From contig JAODTK010005243.1 in the NCBI GenBank assembly GCA_026419785.1, positions 141,313-205,312 of the forward strand: a DNA stretch of 64,000 bases, given 5' to 3'. The translations under genes and the position numbers were made by a program. Shown here one piece after another: positions 12,859-24,877 of this stretch (position 1 is the stretch's first letter; each line of letters starts with the position of its first letter). The notes below the pieces were generated by a model. That model did no database searches and had not been told where the DNA came from. It was given only the letters and a program-made list of their open reading frames with translations. The stretch comes from Sclerodactyla briareus (taxonomy: Eukaryota; Echinodermata; Holothuroidea; Dendrochirotida; Sclerodactylidae).

Positions 12859-13196
12859 TATAGGCCCAAAGAATTGGTGTCCACCTTGCGTGGTTTTTGC
12901 ATGCGAACTTCCCGTCACGGTTCCACTACTTAACTTTGTTACTTGTAGGGTTGCAGCGGAAACTGAAGCTCCTGATGCAGCTAGTACTAGTAATGCTGAT
13001 GAACGGAACGCATTTTTTCTATTTTCACATTTTACTTATGTGCAAATCTGCGTTCCAGAAAGAAAAAAAAGAAAAAAAAGAAAAAAAATATCCCCCGCCC
13101 CGCGATTTTTCAGAGGGTCTGGAGGACAACAAACATCTTTTTTTTTCGGCCTAATGACCGAACATCAGCACTGTGCCAATAATTTGTAGGAGGAGA

Positions 13197-14960
13197 TACA
13201 TTTTGAAAACACCACCAATGGACCACACCCCAGGAGCATTTACAAGTAAAAAATTGATTGAACTTGTGTAGGAGTTTTGCATTTAAAGTACCATTGTGTG
13301 AAATTTCAGAAATGGACCCTCCTGCTCAAAGGTGCCAAAATGGGAACCCGGATGAAAAATTCCAGAAACCCCAGGTTACATCTGTTTTACACAGTATGTC
13401 ACAATGAGCACCAGAATTCATTAGGGCAAGCATTTTGCATATTCCACATGATGTCCACCAGGGCACAACTGGGCCTTTGGTCCCAAATCCTTGGCACCCT
13501 GCAGGTACGAATTGGACCATCATTATGACAAACCTCAATCACTGTGCAACAAAATTTTGCAGGATATACAAGATTTTGTGGTATTTCATTAAATGGGCCC
13601 AGAATTCCTGACAACCCCTAGCCCTTTATTTAATAATCCAGAAACCATTACAGTAACTTTGAAGAAAATCAATTGAAGCTTGTGGGAGGAGGATGTTTTC
13701 AAGTACCTTGTGTGAAAATTCCATAAAACAGGGGCCGGTATGGGACCTTGGCTCGAATTCTGACAACCTAAAGGTACGGCTGTTAAACCATCATTTATGA
13801 CCAATGTCAGCACTGGGGGGTGCACCAATAATTGGGTAAAGGGAATCCTTTTTGCTAATTCCAGCATGATTGGGCCAGCCCCAGGGCCCACACTGGGCCT
13901 TGTCCCTAAATCCCTGGTACCTCTGAAGGGCACAGAATTAGACAAACATTATGGACTGAACATCAGCACTGTGCAACAAACTTTGTAGGAGATACATGAT
14001 TTTGCGTATTCCATATATAATGGCCTAGGGGCCTAGGACCAAACTTGGCCCTGGGCCCTGGGACCTTGGACCGAAAAATTCCTGAACAAGATACACTGTC
14101 CTACCATCGTCATCACTACCTTTGTAAAGGAAAAGCCTTTCTCATATTTCTCACATGATGGGCCCAAGGCCCACCTATGCCGTATACCTCAACCCCTGGG
14201 CACCCTGGGAAGTACAGCTATTTGAACACCATTATGACTGAACATACACTGTTCAACAAATTTTTGTAGGAGATACAGATTCTGTTCATTATTTCATATA
14301 TTGGGGCCCTAGGGCCCAAACTTGGCCTGGACCTAATCCTGAACACCCCGATGGCCCTCTACCCAAGGACATTACAATGTAACTTTAAAGAAATCAATTG
14401 AAGCTTGTGGGAAGAGAGTCATTTCAAGTAATCTTGTGTGAAATTTCATGTAAATGGGGGCCGAGGGCCCAGTGGGAACCTTGTACCGAATTTCTTGACA
14501 ACCCCAAAGGTAACAGCTGTCAGAGGACCATCATCTTGACTGAATGTCAGCACTGTGCACTAATTTGTAAGAAAGAAGCAGTTTTGCAAAAAAAATTCCA
14601 CATGATGGCCCCGTGGCCCTACACTGGGCTTGGGACCTAATTCCCTGGGCATCCCTACGATATGGCTATTAGCCCCCATCAATCACGACTGAACATCACA
14701 TGTTCAACAAAATTTGTAGAGATACAAGATTTTACAACGATATCAATATGATGGGCCCCTGATCCCCCCCAAATTCCCAAACACAACCGCCGATGGCCCT
14801 CTACCCAAGTACCATTACATGTAACTTAGAAGAACATCAATAATCGTGTGTAGGAGATGCATTCAGTACGATTGTGTGAAATTTTCATAAATGGGGCCCT
14901 TGGCCCAATGACCCAAATTCCTGAACAACCAAAAGGTACGGCTGTTAGACCACATCATAA
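13197..14960. repeat. ~145/290-bp tandem core, second copy
   Basis: This is the counterpart of the core at 8,150-9,880 in the second duplication unit, with the same succession of 'cagcactgtgcaac', 'gatgggccc' and 'accatcat' words in the same order. It differs from copy 1 mainly by small gaps rather than substitutions. Confidence 0.8.
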
Positions 14961-15810
14961 GGCCTAAAAAAAAAAAATTGCTTGGTTGTCCTCCACCGGC
15001 CTCTCAATTTTTCCTCCTGCGCACGAACATATTGTTACTTCAATAATTTTTTATTTCTTGTTCCGCTTGTCAATATTACATTTCCGTCATCAAAAACTTT
15101 CCCTGTTCGATCGTTGTCTTAACACACATTATAAAAACCCAATCATAACATACCTGTGGGAGTATCTAGTCCTTGACGGCGTGCTCATCGTTGAAACTGT
15201 TCTGTATCATGACTGTCCAACCCTTGTCTCATAATTTCCGCCTAAATACTATTCCCTCACATCCAGGTAAAATTTTTACGTAGCCTGAACAGGACGTTGG
15301 AGACCCGCCGATGCACTGTGGGCTATGTAAATGGTTGGAAACATTCATCACACAAGAATCAAATTACAAGCCTAGGCCTGCTGCATGGTTCGCGGCGACA
15401 ATGCATTTATCAAACATGCCAGACGGCACTGACCCTCCTAAACTTGAGCACTATCAGTGTTGCCACTTCGCCCTGAGTGTAGAATAGTGAATGTTTTGCA
15501 ATAAAATTTCTTAATGAAAAACAACAATCATTGCAACGACATAGGAAATTTTAGCATATACCTTCACATCAGTGTGAACTGTCAAATTGCTGTCAAAGAA
15601 AATAAAACTTCAGCGAAAAAAGCACTACAAATTTTAATAGTGTTCTCATACAAATGTAGCAACGCGGATGATAGCGACAGCACAGTGTGGGGCTGATAAG
15701 CACTTCTTCGAGTTATATTTCTTGCAACTCCGCCGAGCGTGCGCTCCGGTCACCACTCAAGTAGTATTTTTCATACACAGTGCCGATCACTATTACTAGC
15801 AGGGTCTAAA

Positions 15811-17762
15811 CAGTGTTGGTAGTCTGCGACTTCGGCACATCGAGACCGAGACCAGAGGTGCCGAGACCGAGACCAGTAGCAGCAACTTCAAGTACTGAGC
15901 CGGACCAGCAAGGGCCGAGACCGCTCGAGACCGAAGTTATAAAGTGTATATGGCAAACAATTTGAAGTCCGAACTGTAGTGTAGTAGGCGCTATTACACC
16001 CACATGCTCTTTTTTGACATGATAGACACCCTCTGCTCATTATTACATTTGCTTTTTCTAAGATCTCAAACAGCCAACCTTCTGATCATTTCCACATCGA
16101 CGAGGAACCGGTCTAACCACTGAGCATAAATCAAGGTGTGCCATGTAGCATGCACGCCCCCCCCATTCCGGTCAGCCCCCCCCTCCTCTATTTTTGCCAA
16201 ATTTATCGTGACGCCATGAACCAGAATACACACCCGTCATGGCCTCATCACATTTAAAATAAAATGTAAAAATTAGATGTAAGACCACCAGGATGCAGAC
16301 TGTACCGTCTTGTCATTCAACACTACTGAATATTGCACCAATACACAGTAACAATGCCACTGCGACGCCCTGGACGACCCCGTCCCCTTCCCCCTCTTCA
16401 CTTGGTCCAGCCTCTTCCCTTGGTCTACCTCTTCCTTTGCCTGGAGCATTCTTTCCCTGCATCCATCATGCAAGCGTTCAGAATACTACAGCTTCCTAAC
16501 CCAGGAATTTATTGATCATTTCTCTCATTCTCTCTATTCAATTACTTCGTATGTCAATGCCAGTACGTTTTTAAGGTGGTCTTCTCAACTAATCAACGCT
16601 ACAAATACCCCCTTGTACAAAATTGCACAGGGGGGGGGGGGGGGGCACTCACTGGGGCTAGGCCTAGTACTACTAGTACTTTTAGGCCTGAATTGCTATA
16701 AGCTCTTGAAAATCTCCATTGATTGTACATGGGCATGACTCTTCATGACAAGTAGCATGAAGCATCCAGGGAATGTAAATAAGTGTACTGAGAACAATTT
16801 CTCATTCAAGGACGTGCAGCGAATTTCAGAGCACTTTCGCGAAACTGGTACCAAGTCATGAAAGGTCTAACCCATCTGGAAAATTGAAACAATTCATGTT
16901 CACAGTTTCAAACGTGATAATGATAGTCATTGGCTACAGCAGTTACCAATGTACTGCTCCTCCTCCCCACTAAATAGTAACTGAAATCACTAAGTATTCA
17001 CCTCTCCTTCTCTACTGTCACAGTATGCAGGTTAGTGCCTGCTGGATTTTGTTTGGGGGTAGCATACGTAACGGGGGGTTTCCCATGTTCATATGCCCGG
17101 TTTCTTTTTCAGTCAATCTTTTTTTCCTCATGAATTAGGTCACAATATGAGGTTTGGATAGAAATAGGTTGAAATAGCCCTAACAAACGTTCCGAAATCG
17201 TGGAAGAACAGATACTATCCCAGGTTTGAACAGACACATAACAATTATCGGAGCAATTTGATTGGCTAATGCCTAATATATCCACTGTCAAATAACGGCA
17301 TTCACAAGTGAGACACCATAGAGAAGGAAGCCAACCTGATATCCTCTCTATGAGCAACCCGAATGAACCATTACCAGGCATCTGACTCCTTGCCTACTGT
17401 ACTGTGACTACTGTGTGTGACTGCCAACGAGTTGAAGCAAGCAACAATACTGGTCCCTGGGCAGTTTCCCACATTGACCAACTTGAAGGCCCACTCCACT
17501 TGCTCAGTTCATATCAAAGCTCAACGCATGAATTGCAGGATATTTTTGGCTGACTCTGAATGTCTTCCGAAAAAAAAGACGACACCAAATTTTTGCTGGT
17601 CTCGAAGCGAGACCGAAAAAATTTCCGGGTGACAAAGCCATAAAGCGGTTCAAGACCGAGACCGAGACACAGTGTGTCGAGACTGGAAAGTGGTGGAAAA
17701 TCTGTAGACCAGCACAAAGCTGGTCTCGAGACCGAACCGGTCTGCGAGACTCTACAACACTG
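15811..17762. mobile_element. Non-autonomous hAT transposon, CAGTGTT ends (copy 2)
   Basis: This is the duplicate of the 10,710-12,674 insertion. It has the same octamer GGTCTAAA on both sides (15,803-15,810 and 17,763-17,770) and the same subterminal GAGACC words. Because the insertion point and TSD are shared, insertion came before the 5.09-kb duplication, if the duplication is real. Confidence 0.85.
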
Positions 17763-17771
17763 GGTCTAAAC

Positions 17772-17946
17772 ATGGCGTCGTACACCTCTGGTGGGGGTGG
17801 ATAGTTTCTGTGTAAACTCTGTAAACTGTTGTGATGACTTCTACCCTGAAGGAGATTTATCCCACTTAGGCAGTGTGGAACAAAATGATTCAGACCACTT
17901 CCTGAAATGTGGAAGTCGCGGAGTCACGAAATTGCCCATAGAGTGA
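17772..17946 (+). pseudogene. Possible small coding segment, frame broken at a G run (copy 2)
   Basis: Identical to 12,684-12,858, including the GGTGGGGGTGG that breaks the frame. It adds no independent support because it lies in the part of the duplication that is identical between copies. Confidence 0.25.
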
Positions 17947-18312
17947 TATAGGCCCAAAGAATTGGTGTCCACCTTGCGTGGTTTTTGCATGCGAACTTCC
18001 CGTCACGGTTCCACTACTTAACTTTGTTACTTGTAGGGTTGCAGCGGAAACTGAAGCTCCTGATGCAGCTAGTACTAGTAATGCTGATGAACGGAACGCA
18101 TTTTTTCTATTTTCACATTTTACTTATGTGCAAATCTGCGTTCCAGAAAGAAAAAAAAAGAAAAAAAAAGAAAAAAAATATCCCCCGCCCCGCGATTTTT
18201 CAGAGGGTCTGGAGGACAACAAACATCTTTTTTTTTCGGCCTAATGACCGAACATCAGCACTGTGCCAATAATTTGTAGGAGGAGATACATTTTGAAATT
18301 TTACACATAAGG

Positions 18313-18320
18313 CCTATATT
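18313..18320. repeat. Left 8-bp target-site duplication CCTATATT
   Basis: Repeated exactly at 19,190-19,197. An uninterrupted version of the target ('ggcctatattgcccctt') exists at 56,569-56,585, which confirms the pre-insertion state. Confidence 0.88.
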
Positions 18321-19189
18321 TGGGCTCAGACAAATGCGCGATTTCGAGGAAAAAAAACGCATCGCACTTGAAAAAAACTCAAAAAAAAGCGTGATCCTAA
18401 TCGCAAAAATGCAATCGTTATTTGTAAGACTTATCATGCAAAACTGGCCTGCCATCAGGCCCTTGTTTGCTGCTAAACATTTGATGGAAAACCTGAAGAG
18501 AAATCATACCTTTTAAGTTGTTCTATTTAGCAGACAATAAGACCAACAACAATTCTGCTTTGAATTGGCCTATCCTTTGACATATTCAACACCAATTTCG
18601 AAATTTTGATTTCAGTTAGCAGAACGTCTAAGTTAGCAACTATCGTTGTTCCAAAGTTATTTATAAATTGCTCACGTTTACCTTTCCCCATCTCGTGTAA
18701 TGATGGTTTTATTTACACCTGTGACAGACGTTTTCGTTATGGTTCCAAACATATCAATTATCCAGACCGCCAGGCATCAGCCCTATTTTTTGAGTGCCCA
18801 AAAAATTGACAGACCTACCTGCCAAACCAATGTTTGTAATACTAGAACTGCTTCACATGTGTTGCGCCTTTGCATCAGCACAAGCTATCGAATGCTTCAC
18901 ATGGCTACGTAGCTGGGTCGACTAGGCCTAGGAATCGACGAGCACGGGGCTATGCTAGTAGAATGCTTTGTGAATTCGACGATATTTCATATATTTGTAT
19001 TGAAACAGAAGCAATTCTCTGAGATAATCGTATAACACAAATTGTGATTGTGTTTCCCAAAAGGAACAAGGTTAGTTTTTATTCCTTTTTTTTTTTTTTT
19101 GTGAAAAGAACCCACATGCCCAAAAACCATGATTCGCAAAAGTGCATTTTGCCTTCGCAACCGTGATCGTGCAATTTGTCCGAGCCCTA
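18321..19189. mobile_element. Non-autonomous hAT transposon, T(A)GGGCTC ends, inserted in the composite repeat
   Basis: The left end is TGGGCTCAGACAAAT. The right end, read on the minus strand, is TAGGGCTCGGACAAAT, differing only by one missing A and one A/G change. An exact CCTATATT duplication flanks it, and the related repeat at 56.57 kb is continuous through this point. Short GCGAT/ATCGC words crowd both ends (18,336-18,420 and 19,133-19,175), probable subterminal binding motifs. The 869-bp interior has only short frames and no transposase signature. Confidence 0.9.
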
Positions 19190-19197
19190 CCTATATT

Positions 19198-19420
19198 GCC
19201 CCTTGAATGCCTTTGCCCCTTGACCTTCACAGGTCAACCATGTCCCATGGGTCCAATGAACACCTGTGGATACACCCCCCTTTCAACACTTCAGTAGACA
19301 ATGTCATGAAACGTATTATAGCCTATAAGAGCCGTCTTCATGAGATATTTAGCAGTGGTTCCGTATGCCACCCTTCCCACAATCCACTGCTGTGATATCA
19401 TTTATGACCTGTTTAATCTC
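19198..19420. repeat. Right flank of the composite repeat
   Basis: The words 'gccccttgaccttcacaggtcaaccatgtcccatgggtcc' align with 56,575-56,635, so the composite repeat that began near 7,785 ends in this stretch. Similarity fades after about 19,400. Confidence 0.6.
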
Positions 19421-21680
19421 TTTCAGATTTCTATGTGATCTCTATGAAGTAGCTTTCATCACCTGCATGTGACGTTCCCTATGGGTGGTACTCACACTTC
19501 AAGCCTTTGGGAAACAGCCCCTATTTATATCATTAGTTACATTCGAAGACACAAAAAGAATAAATAACTATTGAAGAGGAAAAGGATGACCACGTGGTAC
19601 AGAGTGTGTTACATCCCAAGAGAAACATGGATTCTGTGAAGCAGACAAAGACAGGTATGGTGAATATTTCATTATATTGTATTCATGGTTCCGATAAGCA
19701 AGGACCAGTGGCTATTAGCTCCCTGAAATGCATCAATAACCCTCTGGTCCGCAATGAATATAGACATGTACAATTTTTTTGGGGAAAAATAGCCCTCTAT
19801 TTCGTCATTTGAGCAAATGAATAACAGATGAATACACGCATGCATACACTTAAGTGCTTGTAATACTACATGTGACCACGGTGTTATAGGCTCTAGGGTT
19901 TTATTGCGGCCCTGTCCTCAATGAACAGAAGATTACAAAGTTCTCTTTGTTCCCGGTCTCTATCAAATACCCTGGTCTCATGCCAATTTACAAGAACCAG
20001 GAGCCGTTTCTTTTGAAAAGTACCACTGGTCTCTGGCTCCTTTTTTCGACCCCTGATTGTATTCAATCTAATAGAAATCTCGTGCCCGTTTTATTAACAC
20101 CTTCACGAGTTTCATGTCTTCTGGAAGCCGGTTGAGAATCGGTCTAGAGCAGAGTTTCGTTCAAATTTAGTTGCCTTTGCTTATCGAAACATCCAACATA
20201 ATAAGCTCTTATTAGATTTTGATGGGGATGTTCTTCCATATGTTTGTGTTTATGCAGTTATCCTACGAATCCTTTGTCAGTAGATTGCGCATCGCACATA
20301 TGTGTGCAGTGTTTTGAACATTTGCTAGCGCCCCGAATCAAGTTCTGATGATTCCCACAGTGTTGCTTTGTATAGTACGCACGCCTCTCCATATTTATAA
20401 TCCTTGCAATGGATAACGCAAGCAGAACTCCATGACTGAGTGACTAACGGACGCGGTGCAGCAGGATTAAACTCAGAGATGGCTTGTGTTGCTTCATGAG
20501 GCCATCCTCACGCTCAATGGTTACCAACAGCCCATGCATGAAGAGGAGTGGTAGTGGCTTTCCTTCTACAGTGATTGGGACAAATTAAATTCCACAAGCC
20601 TCATTGATTTTTTTTTTGTTAATTAATGAAGACACTAGTCATCACTCATCAGAGATAATGTACTATGAAGAAGAACTAAATTGATGTAAGGTGGGAAAGG
20701 GTTTGTTTGCGTGGTGAATTGTGATTAGACTTATTTACAGAACCGGGGAGAGAGTTTGGAGCAGAAGCACCGGGTTGGAGGGGGAGGGGGAAGCTTTTAT
20801 TCTTTTTTTCCATTTGGGTTAATATTCACCCCAGGCTGAGGTTTTGGATATCTTGGACCTCCTTTCCCGGGTGTTACCTCAACTGTCGCCCTCTGTTGAT
20901 TTTTGTTTTTCAGCCAGGTCCTTCCTACTGATCCTTTCCTGGCCTGCCCTGTACTCAATGTTTATATGATGGTTCTGGGGTGTATATGCTTATTGTGCTG
21001 CCTTAAAAAAATCTCTGATAATTTAGGGAAGTGTACACAATCAGTTGTCAGTACCATTATAGAAGGGGAATATTATGGGGACACCTAGGAGGGTGCCTCT
21101 ATGAACATTTTGAACACATTGTGCTCTCAACACGGCGGTCACATAACATCTCATGTACCTAGGTGTGTGACCCTGGGTAGCCTCCTCGCACACTCAGGTG
21201 AGAAAGACACATTCTCATTGCCTTTGAGTGTGGTGGGAGTCGCTGTGTAACCTTGGAGTGGCTTTGTTCTGCCTTCAGCTGGATATACCTGTCTGCTAAG
21301 TTTGAGAGCTAAATTCTCTCAAAGGTTTGGGTCAAGCGCAAGAGTGAGATGCCTGCATGGAGGATACAGTGATTCACCAGATGGACTAGTCACAATGTAT
21401 GGTGGCAACAGGCATTTCATTGTATGATTCATTCTGTGTTGAATTTGCTGCCATCCACGCTTCCTTCTAAGCAATAAGAGGTAGGGACAATATCCCGTAG
21501 TCACAAATGGGGAAACTCGAGAAAGGTGGGTAGGGTGGTGATTACAGTATTGAAATTCCCACCTGGCCCATCATCTGGCTTTGCTGGCGGTGTCGGGCGG
21601 GCCCTGGGTACGGGGACAGGCGGCATCCCTAGGTACCTCACATAGGTACCTGGGAAGTTACACTGCTCGTTGGTCCGTTC
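19421..21680. other. No gene seen; mostly unique DNA
   Basis: Short frames without recognisable motifs. No paired terminal repeats or arrays were found. From about 21,540 base composition becomes more GC-rich, leading into the exon candidate at 21,681. Confidence 0.35.
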
Positions 21681-21767
21681 ATGGCGCCCCAGCAGCCAGC
21701 CAACGGGGCTGTCAAGGTACCCCTAAAGAAGCTGCAACTGGAGGATGGTAGCATTCACGATCAGAAG
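21681..21767 (+). CDS. Candidate first coding exon (29 codons) ending at a GT donor
   Basis: An ATG in a favourable context (TTC-ATGG) opens 29 codons with normal composition, [20 protein letters not shown] followed by EDGSIHDQK. The sequence then reads AAG-GTACTGG, a plausible donor with phase 0. If unspliced, the frame would stop at 21,810-21,812. The upstream 150 bases are GC-rich with GGTACCT repeats, as in a 5' leader. No second exon was identified and I do not recognise the protein. It is the most exon-like stretch in the window, but still a short one. Confidence 0.35.
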
Positions 21768-22084
21768 GTACTGGCCTGGAGTTCAATGTCCCCTTGGTTG
21801 CTATTGGTGTAGGGGTGGAACTGCCCAGACTTTAGGAACTGCGGGCAGAAGTGCCGGGACATGGTGTCCTGCCTGGAAGGAAAAACAAAACAAATCCTTT
21901 TACATTTGCCATAGCTTGAGCCGAGAGGTTTAGAAAAACCACAGTGAAAAGTCTTTTTGGGGGAAAAAGGGAATGTATGGAGATTTATCTTGGCCAGGGC
22001 ATTAATCACTATTTGGCTGAGGTTGTTTCTCAGATTGGCGAAATGTTGCCCACAAATATGGGTCCACCCTACACTACATCTACA

Positions 22085-22412
22085 CAGGGCCTTAGCCAGA
22101 GGGGCGTCTCACCGTCATTGAGACGCCAAGACACTGACGGGGACGGCCGTTTTTGGAGACGGCCACCCAAAAAATTTTTTTTTTTTTTTTTTTCAGTCAG
22201 CATGACATAGTGCATTTTGACGTGCAGTGTGCATAATATGACATGCCAAGTTGGCTTTCTTGACTCCACCAAACCTGGGCGTCTTGCGAGTCTCGATCAC
22301 GCGCTCCGCCACTGGTGATCGTTGATTTGCAAGTGGCATCTGTGCTATGCGGATTTTCATCAGTTCACAGTGAGGGCACCCTATTCGGGGGGGAATGCCT
22401 GGTAAGGCCCTG
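22085..22412. mobile_element. Short hAT-type MITE, CAGGGCCTTA ends
   Basis: The left end CAGGGCCTTAGCCAG and the minus-strand right end CAGGGCCTTACCAGG share their first ten bases. The flanking octamers are CATCTACA (22,077-22,084) and ATTCTACA (22,413-22,420), matching at the last six positions. Inside are a GAGACGCC palindrome (about 22,108-22,126), a poly-T run and GC-rich stem sequence. At 328 bp it is MITE-sized and cannot encode a transposase. Confidence 0.72.
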
Positions 22413-22511
22413 ATTCTACAGATAGTGGAAAGTCCCGAAAACCCCTGCCCCCTATGACAAGGGGGGCTGATAGCCCCCCACCCCCCAGCCCTCGCATAAA
22501 AGTACATAGTG

Positions 22512-23075
22512 CGGTTCCATATGTCACTCTATGTGAAACTCTCTGTACATAGTCTGTTCCATATGTCAATCTATGTGAACTATCTGTACATAGTCTGTTC
22601 CATATGTCCAATCGATGTGCACTATTGTTCTTTTTTTTTTCTATACATGTCTGTTCCATATGTCAATCTGTGGGGCACTATCTGTACCATAGTCTGTCCA
22701 GTATGTTAATCTATGTGCACTATTTGTACATAGTCTGTTCCATATGTTAATCTATGTGCACTAGCTGTATCATAGTTCTGTCCTATGCAATCTATGTGAA
22801 CTATCTGTACATATCTATGTGAACTATCTGTACATAGGTCTGTTCAATATTTCAATCTATGTGCACTATCTGTACATATTCTGTTCCATAGCCACATCTA
22901 TGTGCACCTATCGTACAAGGTCTGTCCCTATGTCAATCTATGTGCACTATCTGTACATATTCTATGTGAACTATCTGTACATGAGTCGTTCCATATGCCA
23001 ATTCGATGTGCACTATATGTACAAGTCGGTTTCATATGTCAATCTAGGTGACTATCTGTACATAGTCTGTTCGGG
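22512..23075. repeat. Minisatellite, ~41-bp unit, about 13 copies
   Basis: The unit is built from 'catagtctgttccatatgtc' plus 'aatctatgtgcactatctgta', repeated head to tail with frequent one- and two-base gaps and a few half units. Frames of 60-100 codons across it read a Tyr/Ser/Val/Leu repeat and are not genes. It starts 100 bases after the small hAT element. Confidence 0.9.
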
Positions 23076-23119
23076 TTGGATTCAATTACAATCATTATAT
23101 TACATGAGAAATTTCTGAC

Positions 23120-24340
23120 AATTGTCACCAAGGTTGATAATTAAACTGCGGGCATCATGGCAAACACTGCGGGACAGCAGAACACATGGGTTCATCATAT
23201 ATTCTTGCGTATTTTTTGTGTGGGGGCAGGTGGCAGGAGGTTCAAAGCAGTACAGTAATAACCACAGAGCAAGAAACAATATTATGGGGGAGGGCCTCCT
23301 AAAAGGTTATGGTCACAACCGCCCTCTCCCCTGGTAGTTTCCCTCTCCCTATGGCAGTTGTACCCTCAAGGACACGTCCATTGAGAATCTGTGACACGAA
23401 GGTACACCCCCAGTGGTGTTGTCAGCCATCATTACTATATTGAGCTGACGAATTACTCAGACACGTCTGTGACGACAGGACCAGGACTTTAAACCAGGAA
23501 ATAGTATGAGAGGTATCCAGGGACTGACTTGTTTACACGACTGGGAACTCGTTTGGATCCAGGGTTAATGAGAATGTGAGAGCATCAATAGGAAATGGCT
23601 CTGCAGTATCAACAGGGTGTTCTCCTATCCATGACCAGCGCGCCCTGTTATCGTGATCAGACGACAGTGTCATTAAGAGCGTTTAGATCAAGTGGTTCAC
23701 AGTACAAACAACACTGCCAATCACCTTCTTGGATCATGACGTACAATTTACATAGTGTTCCTGGTATTCCAAATCATACAAGTGAAAAAAAAAACTACTA
23801 CAAACAAGGGCGATTCTCAAAACCTGTCTAGCCTGTTGGTGATCAGTTGCTCATATGTTTCTATTCAAAGTACTTAGCTTGTTTCAACCACCTGATCCAC
23901 GGAGGTAATAAAGAGAAAGATTTAGGAATTGCAGCAAAAAATAACAAAACAGTAACTTTCATTGAATAAGACCAAAGTTATGCGTTCAGTAGTTGTGATT
24001 TGGGTCCCTTGCATTACCGCTCCGGGAAATTCAAATATGGCCCTGCTACGTTGTAGAAAAAGAGTTGTAGTACAGTAATTCTATTTATTGTCAGTTCCTG
24101 CAGTACACTGGTGTTCACAAGAGGTGCATTTGCGGTTTTTGTCAGAGGTAGTTTGAGTCTTCTGAACACAGAGTCGGTTCATGGTGGCAGTTCTCTGGTT
24201 AGTGGAAACGTTCTGTATTTAGGCAATAGATCAGTGAGTGTGGGAGGTGCGGATGAAAGTTTGTTAGAACTAGGAAAACTTAGGATTAGGTGGAGTGAGT
24301 GGAAAAGTTCAGATAACTGTTGCCACTGTTAAAAAGCTAA
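23120..24340. other. No gene seen; unannotated DNA
   Basis: Frames up to 78 codons with no recognised motif. No repeats beyond short poly-A runs. Confidence 0.35.
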
Positions 24341-24349
24341 ATTTTGCCA

Positions 24350-24620
24350 AATTATCAATTTTCACACTTTCCCAATTCTTTCTTTCTTGAATCTGTCCCC
24401 CGGTCAGCATAAAAACGATAGGGTCCTGTACTCCCCATAAGAAAGCTGCATACAAAATTTCAACCTGATTGGACCGGCATACTGGACTTATTGTGTCAAC
24501 AAGATTTTCAGACTCGACCTCAGAGGACCCTTGACCTGACCCGAAAACGATATGGATCATGTACTCATTATGGGGAAACCCATATACGAGGTGGGGTCGA
24601 GTTACTGTATATCATGTTAA
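24350..24620 (-). repeat. Single divergent copy of the ~146-bp 'aaagtctgaaa' family
   Basis: On the minus strand the order 'gggtcaggtcaagggtcc', 'gaggtcgagtctgaaaatcttg' and 'cacaataagt' matches the unit order of the tandem array at 37,330-38,240. About one and a half units are present. Confidence 0.55.
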
Positions 24621-24877
24621 CAAAGATACTAGGCGTCACACACACACACACTGGTTCATGACTGCATGTGCATAGATTCCTCTGACTTCGTCAAGGAATC
24701 AAAAACAGCATACCTGGTTTTGAACTAATATTCACATTTCATCACACATGATTTGTCAGCAGCCTCTCAACAATTACTGCTCTATGTGAACAACCCCACA
24801 GTAGTCAGAGTCAACCCAGGTTTAGCTAAAATGAACAAGAACAAGGAGCTGCATACTGCATCAACAATTCAAATGGT

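Larger units (their letters stand above)
8150..13196. repeat. Tandem 5.09-kb duplication, first copy
   Basis: The whole block is repeated immediately downstream with an offset of 5,088 bases in its right part (for example 12,329 matches 17,417). It contains the tandem core, about 800 bases of single-copy DNA and one hAT element. From about 12,210 to the end the two copies are essentially identical apart from poly-A length. To the left they differ by very frequent one- to three-base insertions and deletions. Both natural duplication and assembly error are possible. Confidence 0.85.
13197..18290. repeat. Tandem 5.09-kb duplication, second copy
   Basis: This is the second unit of the duplication that starts at 8,150. 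The junction between units is at 'acattttgaaa' (13,195-13,206). After 18,290 the sequence instead continues into 'ttttacacataaggcctatat', the family's true right flank, which is also seen at 56,540-56,570. In this copy a run of G (about 16,630-16,646) stands where copy 1 has 'tgcaccagtg'. Confidence 0.85.

Noticed and set aside
12890-13189. 99-codon frame with a Lys/Arg-rich tail (and its duplicate at 17,978)
   Set aside because: The basic tail comes from an A-rich GAAAAAAAA run, and the frame differs between copies because of A-run length.
22512-23075. Possible CRISPR array
   Set aside because: The 41-bp units are contiguous, with no unique spacers or cas genes, in clearly eukaryotic DNA. 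It is a minisatellite.
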